DNA of 64,000 nucleotides from Microbispora oryzae (GCF_017896165.1 NZ_JAFCNB010000021.1:1-64000), one strand, 5' to 3'. Shown: positions 48,721 through 59,012, numbered from the stretch's first letter. Translations and numbers: made by a program. The notes: a model not told the origin generated them from the sequence alone.

Positions 48721-51700
48721 TTACTCCTCCGGGATCTGCCGGATCAGGGCGACGAGGCCGTCGGCGCCGAGAAGGTCGACGGGGCGGACCGTCTCGTTCG
48801 ATCGGACGTAGTGGAAGGCCGCACCCACCTTGTCCAGCGGCACCCCGGCGAGCGAGGCCCACGCCACGCGGTAGGCGGCGAGCTGGATCGACGCGGTCCG
48901 CTCGGCCCGGCCGCGCGGCCGTTCGCCGGTCTTCCAGTCGACCACCACGTATCCGTCGCCCTCGCGGAAGACGGCGTCCATCCGGCCGCGCAGCAGCCGG
49001 TCGGCGAGCATGGTCTCGAACGGCACCTCCAGGTCGAGCGGCTCCCGCCCGGCCCATTCGCTCTCCTCGAACCGCTCCTGGAGCTCGGCCAGCCGGACCT
49101 CGGCCTCGGACGGCTCGTCGGCGGCGCCGGGCAGTTCGAACTCGTCGAGCAGCCGCTGCTGCCCCCAGCGCGACTCCAGCCAGCGGTGGAACGCGGTGCC
49201 ACGCCGGGCGAGCGGCGCGGGCCTGCGGGGCACCGGGCGGCGCACCTGCCGGGCGTACGCGTCGGGGTCGCCGGCCAGGGTCACCAGCGACGACACCGTG
49301 AGCTTGGCGGGCAGCTCCACTACACCGCCGCCCCGCCTGCGGCCCAGCTCCCGCTCGCGGAGCAGCAGGTCGGTGTCCCTGGCCCAGGCACGCATCCGGT
49401 CCCGATCGCGATCCCGCAGCTCGTGCGCGACCGGCCCGTCCGACGCGGCGGGCGTGCCGGTCGCCGTGGTGTCATCGGCGGTCAGGGCGGCCAGCGCCTC
49501 CGCCACGAGGCGGGCGCCGTCGCGCACCTGCTCCCGCACGGAGACCTCCGGCCAGGTCGCCTCAGGCGGCTCGGCGAGCAGCGGATTCTCCGTGTGGTCG
49601 CCCTCGTCCCAGCGCGCCACCCGCGCCCCGGCCTCCCTGACCTCGGCCAGGAACCGCGACGGCTCCAGCGGCTTCGACGAGGTGCCCCAGCGGTAGCCGG
49701 AGGCGATGAGCAGGTAGTGGGCCCTGGTCACGGCCACATAGGCGAGCCGCCGCTCCTCCATCAGGTCGCGCTCGCGGCAGAGCTCCTCGAACTCCGCGAC
49801 GGCCTCCTTGTCCAGGCCCGCCAGCCGCGGCAGGTCGTCCCGGTCGCCGCGCAGCGGGTACGGCAGCTTGCGCGGGTTCTCCGTCCACCGGGAGTTCGTC
49901 ACCGGGGTCGCCGGGAACATCGAGCCCCTGGCCAGGCCGCCCTTCTGGGTGGTGAGCTCGGACAGCCCGGGCACCACGACGACGGGCCACTCCAGGCCCT
50001 TCGAGGCGTGCACCGTCATCAGCTTCACGCTGTTGCTGTCGCCGACCCGCCCGGCCTCCAGGCCGAACTCCTCGCTCTCCGCGGCCTTCAGGTACGCCAG
50101 GAAGGCGCCCAGCGTGGGATCCTCGGCGTCCCCGGCGAAACGGGCGGCCGCGTCGACGAACGCGTCGAGGTCGGCCCGCGCCGCCATCGGGCTGCCGCCC
50201 CGCGCGGCCACCTCCACGTCGAGCCCGAGCCTGCGCTCCACCTCGCCGATGAGGTCGGGCAGCGGCTGCCCGGTGTGGCCGCGCAGTAGCCGCAGCTCGG
50301 CCGCCATCCTGGGCAGGCGTTCCCGCGCCGGCGGCGAGAACGCCTCCAGCCAGTCGGGCCGGTCGCGCAGCTCGTCGAGCGCGTCGATCAGGCTGCCCCG
50401 CTCCTCGGCCAGGTCGGCCACCACCTGGTCGAGCGGGTCGTCCGCGCTCGGACCCCGCCGGGTCTCGCGGTTGAGCTCGCGGGCGAGGTCGCCCAGCACC
50501 TTGAGATCGGCCGGGCCGATCCGCCAGCGCGGCCCGGCCAGCAGCCGCACGAGGGCGTCCCCGGCCGTCGGGTCGTACAGCGCCCGCAACGTCGCGACGA
50601 TGTCGGCCACCTCGGGCACCGTGAGCAGGCCGCCGAGGCCGACCACCTCCACCGGCACGCCGCGCGCCTCGAGCGCCCGCCGCAGCGCGGGAAACTGGGC
50701 GCGCTTGCGGGCGAGCACCGCGACGTCCTGCGGCTGCAGCAGCGGGCCGCGGCGGCCCCGCTCGCCCTCGCCCCACGGCAGACCGTCCGGCGCGGAGTCG
50801 AGGCCGAGCATGCCCGCCACACCCTCGGCGACCCACTCGGCCTCATCCTCGGCCGTGGGATGGAAGGCGCAGACGACCCGGCCGCGTCCGGCCCGGTTCT
50901 GACCGGGCACCAGGACAGGGACCCGCGCCGCGCCCGCCCGCAGCGGGGTCTGGATCGCCGCCGCGACGTCGAGCACCCGTTCGCCGTTGCGGAAGCTCAC
51001 CGACAGCTGCCGGACGGCCGCGGGGTCGCCGGAGGCGGTCGGGAAGTCCTGCGGGAACCGGGACAGGTTTCCCGCCGACGCGCCGCGCCAGCCGTAGATC
51101 GACTGGCACGGGTCGCCGACGGCCGTCACGGGATGCCCGCCGCCGTAGAGCGCCCGCAGGAGCACGAGCTGGGCGTGGCTGGTGTCCTGATACTCGTCGA
51201 GCAGCACCACCGAGAAGCGCGACCGCTCCGACACGCCCACGTCCGGGTGCCGGGACGCGATGCGGGCGGCCAGCGCCATCTGGTCGCCGTAGTCGATGAC
51301 CTCACGGGTCCGCTTCAGCCGCTCGTACGCCTCGACCAGCGGGAGCAGCTGCTCGCGGATCGCCTGCGTCTTCCCCGGCCGCTGCTGGGGCAGGGTGGGC
51401 CTGCCCTTCACCGAGGCGAGCCGTTCGCCCAGCCATTCGCCGATCTCCCGCACCTCGCCGGGGCCGCGCAGGTGCTCGGCCATCTCCCCGGCGAGCTCGA
51501 GCACGGCAGCGGTGACGCTCGCGGGAGCCAGGTCGACGCGGTCCATCGGCCCGTCGTAGCGGCCCACGACCCGGGAGGCCATCTGCCAGGCCACGGCGGG
51601 GGTCACCAGCCGCATGGTCGGCTCCAGCCCCTCGCGCAGGGCGTGGTCGGTGACGAGCCGGGCCGCGTACGCGTGGTAGGTCGACACGGTGGGCTCGGAG

Positions 51701-51996
51701 TCGAGCAGCTCCGCCTCGACCAGCCCGGCCGACGCGAGGCCCTCCAGGCGGCGGCGGACCCGCTCGGCCAGCTCCGCGGCGGCCTTGCGGGTGAACGTCA
51801 GGCCGAGGATCTGCTCGGGCCGGGCGAGGCCGTTGGCCACCAGCCACACCACCCGCCCCGCCATGGTCTCGCTCTTGCCCGAGCCCGCGCCGGCGACGAC
51901 CACGGCGGGCTCAAGCGGCGCCTCGATCACGGCGGCCTGCTCAAGGGTGGGCGGGAGGATGCCGAGCTTGCCCGCGAGGTCGCCGGGGCTCAGCAC
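48721..51996 (-). CDS. adnB: AdnB-like ATP-dependent helicase/nuclease
   Basis: 1091-aa UvrD-like helicase fused to a RecB-type nuclease. Motifs: Walker A GAGSGKSETMAG, GLTFTRKAA, motif II LLDEYQDTSHAQ, VGDPCQSIYGWRG, VHASKGLEWPVVV and YVAVTRAHYLL. The nuclease domain at the C-terminus has RGTAFHRWLES (His), GRMDAVF and VVVDWKTG (Asp...DxK) and QLAAYRVAW. GTG at 51996 overlaps the AdnA stop by 7 bp. The pair matches Rv3201c/Rv3202c; AdnAB resects DNA ends for recombination. Confidence 0.92.
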   Translation of the reverse strand: MLSPGDLAGKLGILPPTLEQAAVIEAPLEPAVVVAGAGSGKSETMAGRVVWLVANGLARPEQILGLTFTRKAAAELAERVRRRLEGLASAGLVEAELLDSEPTVSTYHAYAARLVTDHALREGLEPTMRLVTPAVAWQMASRVVGRYDGPMDRVDLAPASVTAAVLELAGEMAEHLRGPGEVREIGEWLGERLASVKGRPTLPQQRPGKTQAIREQLLPLVEAYERLKRTREVIDYGDQMALAARIASRHPDVGVSERSRFSVVLLDEYQDTSHAQLVLLRALYGGGHPVTAVGDPCQSIYGWRGASAGNLSRFPQDFPTASGDPAAVRQLSVSFRNGERVLDVAAAIQTPLRAGAARVPVLVPGQNRAGRGRVVCAFHPTAEDEAEWVAEGVAGMLGLDSAPDGLPWGEGERGRRGPLLQPQDVAVLARKRAQFPALRRALEARGVPVEVVGLGGLLTVPEVADIVATLRALYDPTAGDALVRLLAGPRWRIGPADLKVLGDLARELNRETRRGPSADDPLDQVVADLAEERGSLIDALDELRDRPDWLEAFSPPARERLPRMAAELRLLRGHTGQPLPDLIGEVERRLGLDVEVAARGGSPMAARADLDAFVDAAARFAGDAEDPTLGAFLAYLKAAESEEFGLEAGRVGDSNSVKLMTVHASKGLEWPVVVVPGLSELTTQKGGLARGSMFPATPVTNSRWTENPRKLPYPLRGDRDDLPRLAGLDKEAVAEFEELCRERDLMEERRLAYVAVTRAHYLLIASGYRWGTSSKPLEPSRFLAEVREAGARVARWDEGDHTENPLLAEPPEATWPEVSVREQVRDGARLVAEALAALTADDTTATGTPAASDGPVAHELRDRDRDRMRAWARDTDLLLRERELGRRRGGGVVELPAKLTVSSLVTLAGDPDAYARQVRRPVPRRPAPLARRGTAFHRWLESRWGQQRLLDEFELPGAADEPSEAEVRLAELQERFEESEWAGREPLDLEVPFETMLADRLLRGRMDAVFREGDGYVVVDWKTGERPRGRAERTASIQLAAYRVAWASLAGVPLDKVGAAFHYVRSNETVRPVDLLGADGLVALIRQIPEE

Positions 51997-54900
51997 ACCT
52001 GCCCCCCGTTGTCGTTCACCGGGCAGGCCACCTTGGCGGCGCAGGTGCGGCAGCCGTCGTTGACCCGCGCGACGAACACCCTCTCGGACATGCCGGCCGC
52101 CACCGTGGTGACGAGGTCTTTGGCCCATTCCGGATCGGGGTCGTCGCCGAGCGCCCGCTGCGCCTGCTCCTTGGCCGTGCTCCCGGTGCCCGCCGCCTTG
52201 CCGACCTGGACCAGCGACGCCCCGCCGGGCTCGGCCAGGCCGTGCCGCCGGAACGCGCCGAGCACGGTGGCGAGCTGGTAGACGCCCAGCTGGGGGTGCC
52301 GGTCGATCTCGTCGTCCTTCGGCTTGCCCCCTCCGGTCTTGATGTCGATGATCACCGCGCGGCCGTCGCCGTCGCGCTCCACCCGGTCGACCCGCCCCCT
52401 GATCTCCACGCCGTTCCCGAGCGGCGCCGTGAACGCCTCCTCAAGCGCGACCACCTCGCGCTCGTTGTCCTTGTGCCACCGGACGAACCGCTCGACCATC
52501 TGCTCGGCGACCCGGCGCTGCTTGCGGTTGAACCACACCCCGCCGAAGTCGAAGCTGTCCCACACCTCGTCGAGCCGGCCGGTCAGGTCGGCGCCGTCCT
52601 CGGTCGCCAGCACGGCGATGGCGTGGATCACCGTGCCGAGGCTCTGCGTGACGCTCGTGCCGCCCGCGCCCACCGCCGTCTCCAGCACCCAGCGCAGACC
52701 GCACTTGGTGAAGCTCTCGACGGCCGACGGCGAGACGCGCACGATGTCGTCCGGCCAGCCCAGGGGCCGGTCGTCGGACAGCGGCGTCAGGGCGTACCAC
52801 TCGTCCGGGCTCGCCCCCTGCACGCCCGCCCGCGCCAGCCTCGCCAGATGGGCGGCGGCCTCGCGGCGCAGCGCCTCGGGCCGGGAGGTGTCGCACACGG
52901 CCGCCCGCAGGTCGGCCACCAGGGCCGGCATGCTGAGCCACCGGGCCCGGTCGTCGACCGTGGCCTCCGCCACGCCGCCCGGCAGCAGCTCGGTCAGGAA
53001 GCGGGACGGCCGCTCGTCGGTGTCCTCTCCGCCGACGGCCGTGACCACCAGCGTGCGCCGGGCCCGGGTCGCGGCCACGTAGAACAGCCGCCGTTCCTCC
53101 GCCAGCAGCTTGGAGGCGATCGTCGCCGCGGCGACCTGCGTCGTGTCCAGGGCCGATCCCGCCGCCAGCTCGACCAGCGCCTCGGTGCCGAGGAGCGACC
53201 CCCGCAGGCGGAGATCGGGCCACAGCCCCTCCTGCACCCCCGCGACCACCACGACGTCCCACTCCAGGCCCTTCGACCGGTGCGCGGTCAGGATCCGTAC
53301 GGCGTCGCCCTCCGGGGCCGACTCGGCCAGCGTCTCACCGGCGATCTCCTGCGAGGTCAGGTCGTCGAGGAAGACCTCCACCCCGGCCTTGGGCAGGCGG
53401 TCGGTGAACCGGGCGGCGTGGTCGAAAAGGGCCACGACGGCGTCGAGGTCGCGGTCGGCCTGGCCGCCCCGCACGCCGCCCTGCACGCTCGCCTCGCTCC
53501 ACCGCTCCGCCAGCCCGCTGGCCTGCCACACCTCCCAGAGCGCCTCCTCCGCCCCCTTGCCCTGCCGTACGGCGTCGCGGGCGGTCTTCAGCAGGCGGGC
53601 CACCCGTTCCGCGGGCGCGCCGACGTGGGGCTCGACGCGGATCAGCTCGCGGACGTCGCGCAGCGCGGCGACCAGCAGCTCGTCCGACGATCGCGGCGCG
53701 AACGGCAGGACGGGCAGGCCGTCCTCCGGCGCCGCGGCCGTCGCGGTGGCCTCGTTCTCCGCGACCCGCAGCGCCCGCCGCAGCCGCCGCACCCCGATCA
53801 TGTCCGTGCCGCCGAGCGGGCCGGTGAGCAGCTCCTCCGCCGTCGCCGGGTCCAGCGTCTGCGGCCGTACGGCGGCCTTGAGAAGGGTGAGCAGCGGCCG
53901 GACGCCCGGCTCCTGGACCAGCGGCAGCTCGTCGCCCGCGACGACGACGGGCACCCCCGCGGACAGCAGCGCGCGCCGCAGCACCGGCACCTGCCGGACC
54001 GCGCTGCGCACGAGGACGGCCATCCGCGACCACGGCACGCCGTCGAGCAGGTGGGCCCGGCGCAGCGTGTCGGCCACGACCGCCGCCTCCTGGCTCTCGC
54101 TGTCGGCGAGCAGCACCTTCACCTCGCCCGGCTCCGCGCCGGCCGTCGGCAGCAGGTCGCGATGGCCGCCGGCCCCGCCCGCGCCGGGCGCGAGGACCGC
54201 GGGCAGGCGGGCGGCGACCCGGCGGGACGCCTCCAGGAGCGCCGGGCCGCTGCGCCGGCACACCCGGAGCGCGACCACGGGCGCGTCCCGGCCGTCCCGG
54301 GTGGGGAACCGCTCGGGGAACCGGAGGATGCCGTGCACGTCGGCGCCGCGGAAGCCGTAGATGGACTGGTCGGGGTCGCCCACCGCGATCAGGTCGCGCC
54401 CGTCGCCCGCGAGCCGCCGCAGCAGCGTCTCCTGGGCCGGGTCGGTGTCCTGATATTCGTCCACCAGCACCACGTCGTAGGCGTCCCGCTCGCGCCGCCG
54501 GACCGCGCCGTCGCCGAGCAGGCCGGCCGCCTCACGGATCAGCTCCGCGTAGTCGAGGGACGGCACCGGGTCGAGGTCGAACCGGTCCTGGTAGCGGTCG
54601 GAGAACCGGCCGGCCGCCACCCAGTCGGCCCTGCCGTGCTGGAGCCCCAGCTCGGCCAGCGCCTCGCCGTCCAGGCCGCGCTCGGCCGCCCGCGACAGGA
54701 AGTCGCGCAGCTCCTCGGCGAATCCCCGCGTCTTCAGCAGTTCCCGCATCTCCGGGGGCCAGTGCCGCGCGCCGTCCTCCAGCTCGCCGTGCAGCAGCCT
54801 GCGGACCTCCAGGAGCTGTTCCGGGCCGGTGAGCAGCCGGGGCGGCTCCTCGCCGGCCAAGACCGCCTCCCGGCGCAGCAGGGCGTACGCGTAGCTGTGG

Positions 54901-55205
54901 AACGTGAGGGCCAGCGGCGTGCGGGTCGTCCTGCGCATCCGCGCGGTGATCCGCTCGCGCAGCTCGCCCGCGGCCCTGCGGCTGAAGGTGAGGACCAGGA
55001 CCCGCTCCGGGTCGACGCCGCGCCGCTCGACCCGGTCGACCACGGTCTCCACGATCGTGGTGGTCTTGCCGGTGCCTGGCCCGGCGAGCACGAGCAGCGG
55101 ACCGCCCTCGTGCTCCACCACCGACCGCTGGTGCTCGTCCAGCACGGGAGGCGCGGCACGCCCCACGCCTCCGCCACGCACCAGCCGATAGGTCTGACCA
55201 CTCAC
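51990..55205 (-). CDS. adnA: AdnA-like ATP-dependent helicase/nuclease
   Basis: 1071-aa partner of AdnB. Walker A GPGTGKTTTIVE, VLTFSRRAAGELRER, motif II VDEYQDTDPAQE, VGDPDQSIYGFRG, THxSKGLEW-type motif TAHRSKGLEWDVVVVAG and FYVAATRARRTL. The C-terminal nuclease has GRVDRVERDG and IIDIKTG. Cysteines in FTKCGLRW plus CRTCAAKVAC match an AddB/AdnA-type Fe-S cluster bracket. The GTG at 55205 has no clear ribosome site. It heads the adnA-adnB operon. Confidence 0.92.
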   Translation of the reverse strand: MSGQTYRLVRGGGVGRAAPPVLDEHQRSVVEHEGGPLLVLAGPGTGKTTTIVETVVDRVERRGVDPERVLVLTFSRRAAGELRERITARMRRTTRTPLALTFHSYAYALLRREAVLAGEEPPRLLTGPEQLLEVRRLLHGELEDGARHWPPEMRELLKTRGFAEELRDFLSRAAERGLDGEALAELGLQHGRADWVAAGRFSDRYQDRFDLDPVPSLDYAELIREAAGLLGDGAVRRRERDAYDVVLVDEYQDTDPAQETLLRRLAGDGRDLIAVGDPDQSIYGFRGADVHGILRFPERFPTRDGRDAPVVALRVCRRSGPALLEASRRVAARLPAVLAPGAGGAGGHRDLLPTAGAEPGEVKVLLADSESQEAAVVADTLRRAHLLDGVPWSRMAVLVRSAVRQVPVLRRALLSAGVPVVVAGDELPLVQEPGVRPLLTLLKAAVRPQTLDPATAEELLTGPLGGTDMIGVRRLRRALRVAENEATATAAAPEDGLPVLPFAPRSSDELLVAALRDVRELIRVEPHVGAPAERVARLLKTARDAVRQGKGAEEALWEVWQASGLAERWSEASVQGGVRGGQADRDLDAVVALFDHAARFTDRLPKAGVEVFLDDLTSQEIAGETLAESAPEGDAVRILTAHRSKGLEWDVVVVAGVQEGLWPDLRLRGSLLGTEALVELAAGSALDTTQVAAATIASKLLAEERRLFYVAATRARRTLVVTAVGGEDTDERPSRFLTELLPGGVAEATVDDRARWLSMPALVADLRAAVCDTSRPEALRREAAAHLARLARAGVQGASPDEWYALTPLSDDRPLGWPDDIVRVSPSAVESFTKCGLRWVLETAVGAGGTSVTQSLGTVIHAIAVLATEDGADLTGRLDEVWDSFDFGGVWFNRKQRRVAEQMVERFVRWHKDNEREVVALEEAFTAPLGNGVEIRGRVDRVERDGDGRAVIIDIKTGGGKPKDDEIDRHPQLGVYQLATVLGAFRRHGLAEPGGASLVQVGKAAGTGSTAKEQAQRALGDDPDPEWAKDLVTTVAAGMSERVFVARVNDGCRTCAAKVACPVNDNGGQVC

Positions 55206-55288
55206 AACTCAGCATTCCATCAGAACACTGGGATAGATCGTGCCCGATTGCCCAGTACAGGTGCTCGATACGCCAGGGGCGGACGAGC

Positions 55289-58186
55289 TCAGCGGGTGAA
55301 GACGTGGTCCACGAGGCGCGCGGTGGCCTTTCCGTCGTCGTGCGGGGCGTAGGTGCGGACGAACGCGGCGTAGCGGTCGTGCAGCTTGGCGGTGAAGGCG
55401 TCGATGTTCCTGAGCGCCTCCACCACCTCGGCCGAGGTCTCGAACCTCGGCCCCGGCCGCTGCGACTCCAGGTCGAGGTAGAGGCCGCGGCTGGACTTGT
55501 ACTTCGCCATGTCGGGGGTGAAGAGCACGACCGGCCGCCCGGTGGCCACGAAGTCGAACATCACCGCCGAGTAGTCGGTGACCAGCACGTCCGCGATCAG
55601 CAGCAGATCCGCCATGTCGGGGTAGGTCGTCACGTCGATCGCGAAGCCGCCGTGCGGCAGCACGTGCGGGAACGCCTGCATCATGTGTCCCCGCACCAGG
55701 ACCACGTGGTCGTCGCCCAGCGCGCGCCTCGCGTCCGCGAGGTCGAGCCGGACGGACGCGTTCCTGCGGTCGTGGTCGCGGAAGGTCGGCGCGTAGAGGA
55801 CGACCCGCTTGCCCTCGGGGACGCCGACGCGGCGCCTGACGTCGGCGGCCAGGGCGTCCCTGTCGGGGGCGACGAGGACGTCGTTGCGGGGGTTGCCCGA
55901 CTCCAGGATCTCCCCCTCGTAGCCGAACGCCTTCCGCAGGATGGACGAGGCCCAGGAGCTCTGCGAGAGCAGCAGGTCCCATCCGCGCACCTCGACCGCC
56001 TGCCGGTGCCAGACCGGCGGCCGCGGCTCGCGCTTCATGTGCGACTGGTCGCGCCCGATGTGCTTGACCGGGGTGCCGTGCCACGTCTGGACGTACACCT
56101 GGTCGTCGCGGGTGCGGAACCACTGCGGCAGGAACTGGTTGGCCACGATGTAGCGGGCCCGGGCCAGCGCCTCGTAGTGCTCCCGGCTGCCCTCGCGCAC
56201 CACGGTCGGCACGATGCCGTCGCCGAGGCCCAGCTCGCGCGAGCCGGGCGGCACGAACGCGCCGTCCCTGACGATCCAGATGTGCTCGCCGTCGTCGCCG
56301 CGCCGCAGCCGCTCCTCGTAGACGGCACGGGGATTGTCCGAGTACGACCGGCCGTCGAAGGAGACGTAGACGGTCGCCTCCCGCAGCGGGCGGGCGCGCT
56401 CGGCCTGGTAGAACGTGCGGCTGAGGGCCCACAGGCCCGCGGCGCTGCGCTCGTCGCCGGGACGGTCCTCCGCCGCCACCAGCACGGGGACGTCGAAGCG
56501 AGTGGCGACGAACCGGTACACGCGGCCGTCGACCGTCCGCGGGTTCTCGTCGAGGGCGTCGAGACCCGCGTGGTCGAACCGGGCGGGCACCATCGCGGGG
56601 CCGTACTTGCCGGGCGGCGCGACGGAGACGTTCCAGGTGCCCTCGGCCAGCGGCGCCGTCGACCCGAAGCGCGGCATGGCGCCGGGCGAGAACCGGACGG
56701 TGAAGTCGTCGCCGTCCCTCTCGAACGGGACGCGGATGGTCAGCCCGCCGCGGTGCCGCAGCACGAGGTCGCGCGGCCCGGGGTCGGGGTCGGGGTAGCG
56801 GCCGGTCAGCGTCAGCGACTCCGCCTGCCACTCGGCGGCGGTGATGACGGGCAGGATGCGGTGCCCGGAGATGACCACGCGGTCACGCCGGTCGCCCTGA
56901 ACGGTGATCTCCCGCTCGCCGACGAGCAGCCGGGTCTCCTCGGCCCCCTCCAGCATGACGGCCGCCGCGGGGTCGCCCTTGGGCTCCACCCACAGCCGCC
57001 GGGCCTCCGCGTTCATCACGGTCTGCAGGGCGAGCTGCAGGGAGAACCGGCTGCCGCCCTCGGCGGGGGCGAAGTCGGCGGACATCCGGTGGCCGCCCAC
57101 GCGGGCCTTGCCCCTGGTGACGGGACGGCCGGGGAGGAAGCCGGTCAGCTCGATCGTCTCGCCGTCGAGGCGGACGCCGGTCAGCTCGGCCCGGGTCGGC
57201 TGGAGCACCACCTGCAGGGCCTTGTCGGAGGTCCACACCGGGCGGACCCACCAGCGGCGGCGGACCTGGAGCCCCGCCGGACGCTCGGTCCGGCCGATGG
57301 CGGGGCCGCGGAGCACGCCGCGGGCCCTGGCCGCACGGCTCCAGATCACGATCTCGGCCCGCCAGGTCGTGGTGTCCTGGACGGTGTGCCGCCGGCGCAG
57401 CAGCCGCTTGGCGCCGCGCACCACGGCGCGCAGCCCGGCCCGCCAGCGCAGCGCCAGCGGGTTCAGCTCGGCGGTGAAGCCCGCCCAGTCGTAGTTGCAG
57501 CCCGGCTCGCGGGCCGCGTGGGTGGCCTCCGGGTGGTAGATCCGGCGCGTCTTCAGCGTCACCCGGGGCAGCCAGCGAGGGCCGCGCAGCACGACGGTGG
57601 CGCGGTTGAAACGGCCGCTGCGGACCGACAGGCCGGCGATGTACGCGTGGCCGGTGATCCGCAGCCGGTTGCCCGCCCAGGAGATGTCGTCGATCTGGGT
57701 GACCGGCACCAGGTCCGCGGCGCGCAGCCGGAGCAGCTCCGGCTCCCCCACCTCGACCGGCAGTTCGGCGTACCAGCGCAGGCCCTTGCGGACCCGGCGG
57801 GACGGCTCGGCCGCGGCGGCGGCGAGCTTGGCGAGCGCGTCGCCCGCGGCCAGTTCCTCGGCGTCCGTCGTCTCGACCAGGTGGAAGCCCACCCGGCGGC
57901 CCACCGGCAGATCCCGCTTGATCTTCGGATCGACCTCGGCGAGGTACGGCCGGAGCGCGTCGATGGCCTCCCGCCTGCGCGCGGGACCGCGTTTGGCGGC
58001 GGCGTCCAGTCGGAGACCGAGCGGGCCGGCGAGGGCCTCGCGGTCGACCTCACGACGCTGGGCCGGAGTGAGGCCCTCGCTGCGGACCAGGGCGACCAGG
58101 GCCGATATCGGCTCACCTCGGTCGTACAGTTCCTGGACAGCCCGCAGTCGGTCGGCGACCGGGTCGCTCGTGGGCGCGGGTGTCAT
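55289..58186 (-). CDS. CDP-glycerol glycerophosphotransferase family protein, very long N-terminus
   Basis: 965-aa protein. The C-terminal ~370 residues are a TagB/TagF-type CDP-glycerol:glycerophosphate glycerophosphotransferase: TWHGTPVKHIG, LLSQSSWASSILRKAFGY, ESGNPRNDVLV, YAPTFRDH and VLVTDYSAVMFDFVATGRPVVLFTPDMAKY. The ~590 preceding residues are predicted mostly beta-rich with long Arg/Glu segments and no domain I recognise. Likely works in wall teichoic acid or similar polyol-phosphate synthesis at the inner face of the membrane. It stands alone; no other teichoic acid gene is in the window. Confidence 0.88.
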   Translation of the reverse strand: MTPAPTSDPVADRLRAVQELYDRGEPISALVALVRSEGLTPAQRREVDREALAGPLGLRLDAAAKRGPARRREAIDALRPYLAEVDPKIKRDLPVGRRVGFHLVETTDAEELAAGDALAKLAAAAAEPSRRVRKGLRWYAELPVEVGEPELLRLRAADLVPVTQIDDISWAGNRLRITGHAYIAGLSVRSGRFNRATVVLRGPRWLPRVTLKTRRIYHPEATHAAREPGCNYDWAGFTAELNPLALRWRAGLRAVVRGAKRLLRRRHTVQDTTTWRAEIVIWSRAARARGVLRGPAIGRTERPAGLQVRRRWWVRPVWTSDKALQVVLQPTRAELTGVRLDGETIELTGFLPGRPVTRGKARVGGHRMSADFAPAEGGSRFSLQLALQTVMNAEARRLWVEPKGDPAAAVMLEGAEETRLLVGEREITVQGDRRDRVVISGHRILPVITAAEWQAESLTLTGRYPDPDPGPRDLVLRHRGGLTIRVPFERDGDDFTVRFSPGAMPRFGSTAPLAEGTWNVSVAPPGKYGPAMVPARFDHAGLDALDENPRTVDGRVYRFVATRFDVPVLVAAEDRPGDERSAAGLWALSRTFYQAERARPLREATVYVSFDGRSYSDNPRAVYEERLRRGDDGEHIWIVRDGAFVPPGSRELGLGDGIVPTVVREGSREHYEALARARYIVANQFLPQWFRTRDDQVYVQTWHGTPVKHIGRDQSHMKREPRPPVWHRQAVEVRGWDLLLSQSSWASSILRKAFGYEGEILESGNPRNDVLVAPDRDALAADVRRRVGVPEGKRVVLYAPTFRDHDRRNASVRLDLADARRALGDDHVVLVRGHMMQAFPHVLPHGGFAIDVTTYPDMADLLLIADVLVTDYSAVMFDFVATGRPVVLFTPDMAKYKSSRGLYLDLESQRPGPRFETSAEVVEALRNIDAFTAKLHDRYAAFVRTYAPHDDGKATARLVDHVFTR

Positions 58187-58237
58187 GAGGGGGGCACCAC
58201 CCTTCGGAGACCGATGTTCCTGAAATGGTAATGCCGG

Positions 58238-58552
58238 TCAGGGAGTCCGCCCGTCCCATCGCGCCAGACGCATGTCCGCCCGCGCCCCGCGCATGGGCGT
58301 GCCCTCCTGTCGCCACCTGGCGAAACACTCGTCCTCAAGACCGGCCGCGGGAGTTCCGTCCGCCCGGATCACCCGCCACCACGGGACGCCTCCGCCCCAA
58401 TGGGACATCACCCGCCCGACCTGGCGGGGGCCGCCTTCACCGAGGTATTCCGCGACGTCGCCGTAGGACATGACCTTACCCGGCGGGATCCGCTCGACCA
58501 CGTCGAGCACCCGCTCCGCGAACGGCGGCAGGGGGCGGTTCAGGCGCTCCAC
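58238..58552 (-). CDS. alkyltransferase-like protein (MGMT family, Trp in place of Cys)
   Basis: 104-aa protein with the MGMT DNA-binding domain (IPPGKVMSYGDVAEYLGEGGPRQVGRVM). The alkyl-acceptor motif PCHR is replaced by PWWRVI, so it cannot accept alkyl groups and instead belongs to the ATL group that flags O6-alkylguanine for nucleotide excision repair. It fits the Rv3204 position. GTG at 58552 overlaps the preceding stop by 13 bp. Confidence 0.9.
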   Translation of the reverse strand: MERLNRPLPPFAERVLDVVERIPPGKVMSYGDVAEYLGEGGPRQVGRVMSHWGGGVPWWRVIRADGTPAAGLEDECFARWRQEGTPMRGARADMRLARWDGRTP

Positions 58553-58911
58553 TCGGTGGGCCCGGCGGCGATGATCTCTTCGAGCTTGCCGAACTCGTAG
58601 CTGGCCGAGCCGTTGATCTGCTCGACGATGCCGTTCCTGATGCCGTAGACCTCGCCGTCCTCGCCGACAAGCCGCGCGCCGATGACGTCGGTCAGCCGGG
58701 CGAGCTGGGCCACCTGCCAGTCCGACCCCGGCGTGCCGATCAGCCGGCCCGACCAGGCGGCGACGTGGTGCAGCGCGTCGCCGTGCCGCGCGACGACCTC
58801 GCCGGCCTCATGCGACCCGCGCAGCTCGAATCCGGCCTCGGCCGAAACCACGTTCGCGAGTTCGGCGTAGGCGAGCGGTGCATCCCGCTCTACGCGCAGC
58901 TCGTACCCCAT
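58540..58911 (-). CDS. hypothetical protein (123 aa)
   Basis: Small soluble protein beginning GYELRVERDAPLAYAELANVVSAEAGFELRG, ending EFGKLEEIIAAGPTEW. No family recognised. Balanced mixed alpha/beta prediction, no signal peptide. A -10-like TATGGT lies on the minus strand just upstream (58920-58925), suggesting a short or leaderless transcript. It overlaps the ATL gene by 13 bp, so the two are co-transcribed; a DNA-repair-related role would be only positional guesswork. Confidence 0.65.
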   Translation of the reverse strand: MGYELRVERDAPLAYAELANVVSAEAGFELRGSHEAGEVVARHGDALHHVAAWSGRLIGTPGSDWQVAQLARLTDVIGARLVGEDGEVYGIRNGIVEQINGSASYEFGKLEEIIAAGPTEWSA

Positions 58912-59012
58912 GAGCCGGGACCATAGCGAAACTTGACCGGGTTCTGTCACTGAAAAAGCCAACATCCACGGGACCGCGTCCGAAATGCGGCCGAACGGCG
59001 GCCAACATGTGA

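Noticed and set aside
52242-55352. Very long plus-strand open frame (1036 residues) opposite adnA, and similar ones opposite uvrD2, UPF0182, hyuA and the glycerophosphotransferase
   Set aside because: Antisense frames stay open because of high third-position GC. Their translations are Arg/Gly/Val/Ala/Asp-rich with no domains, while the opposite strand carries complete known proteins.
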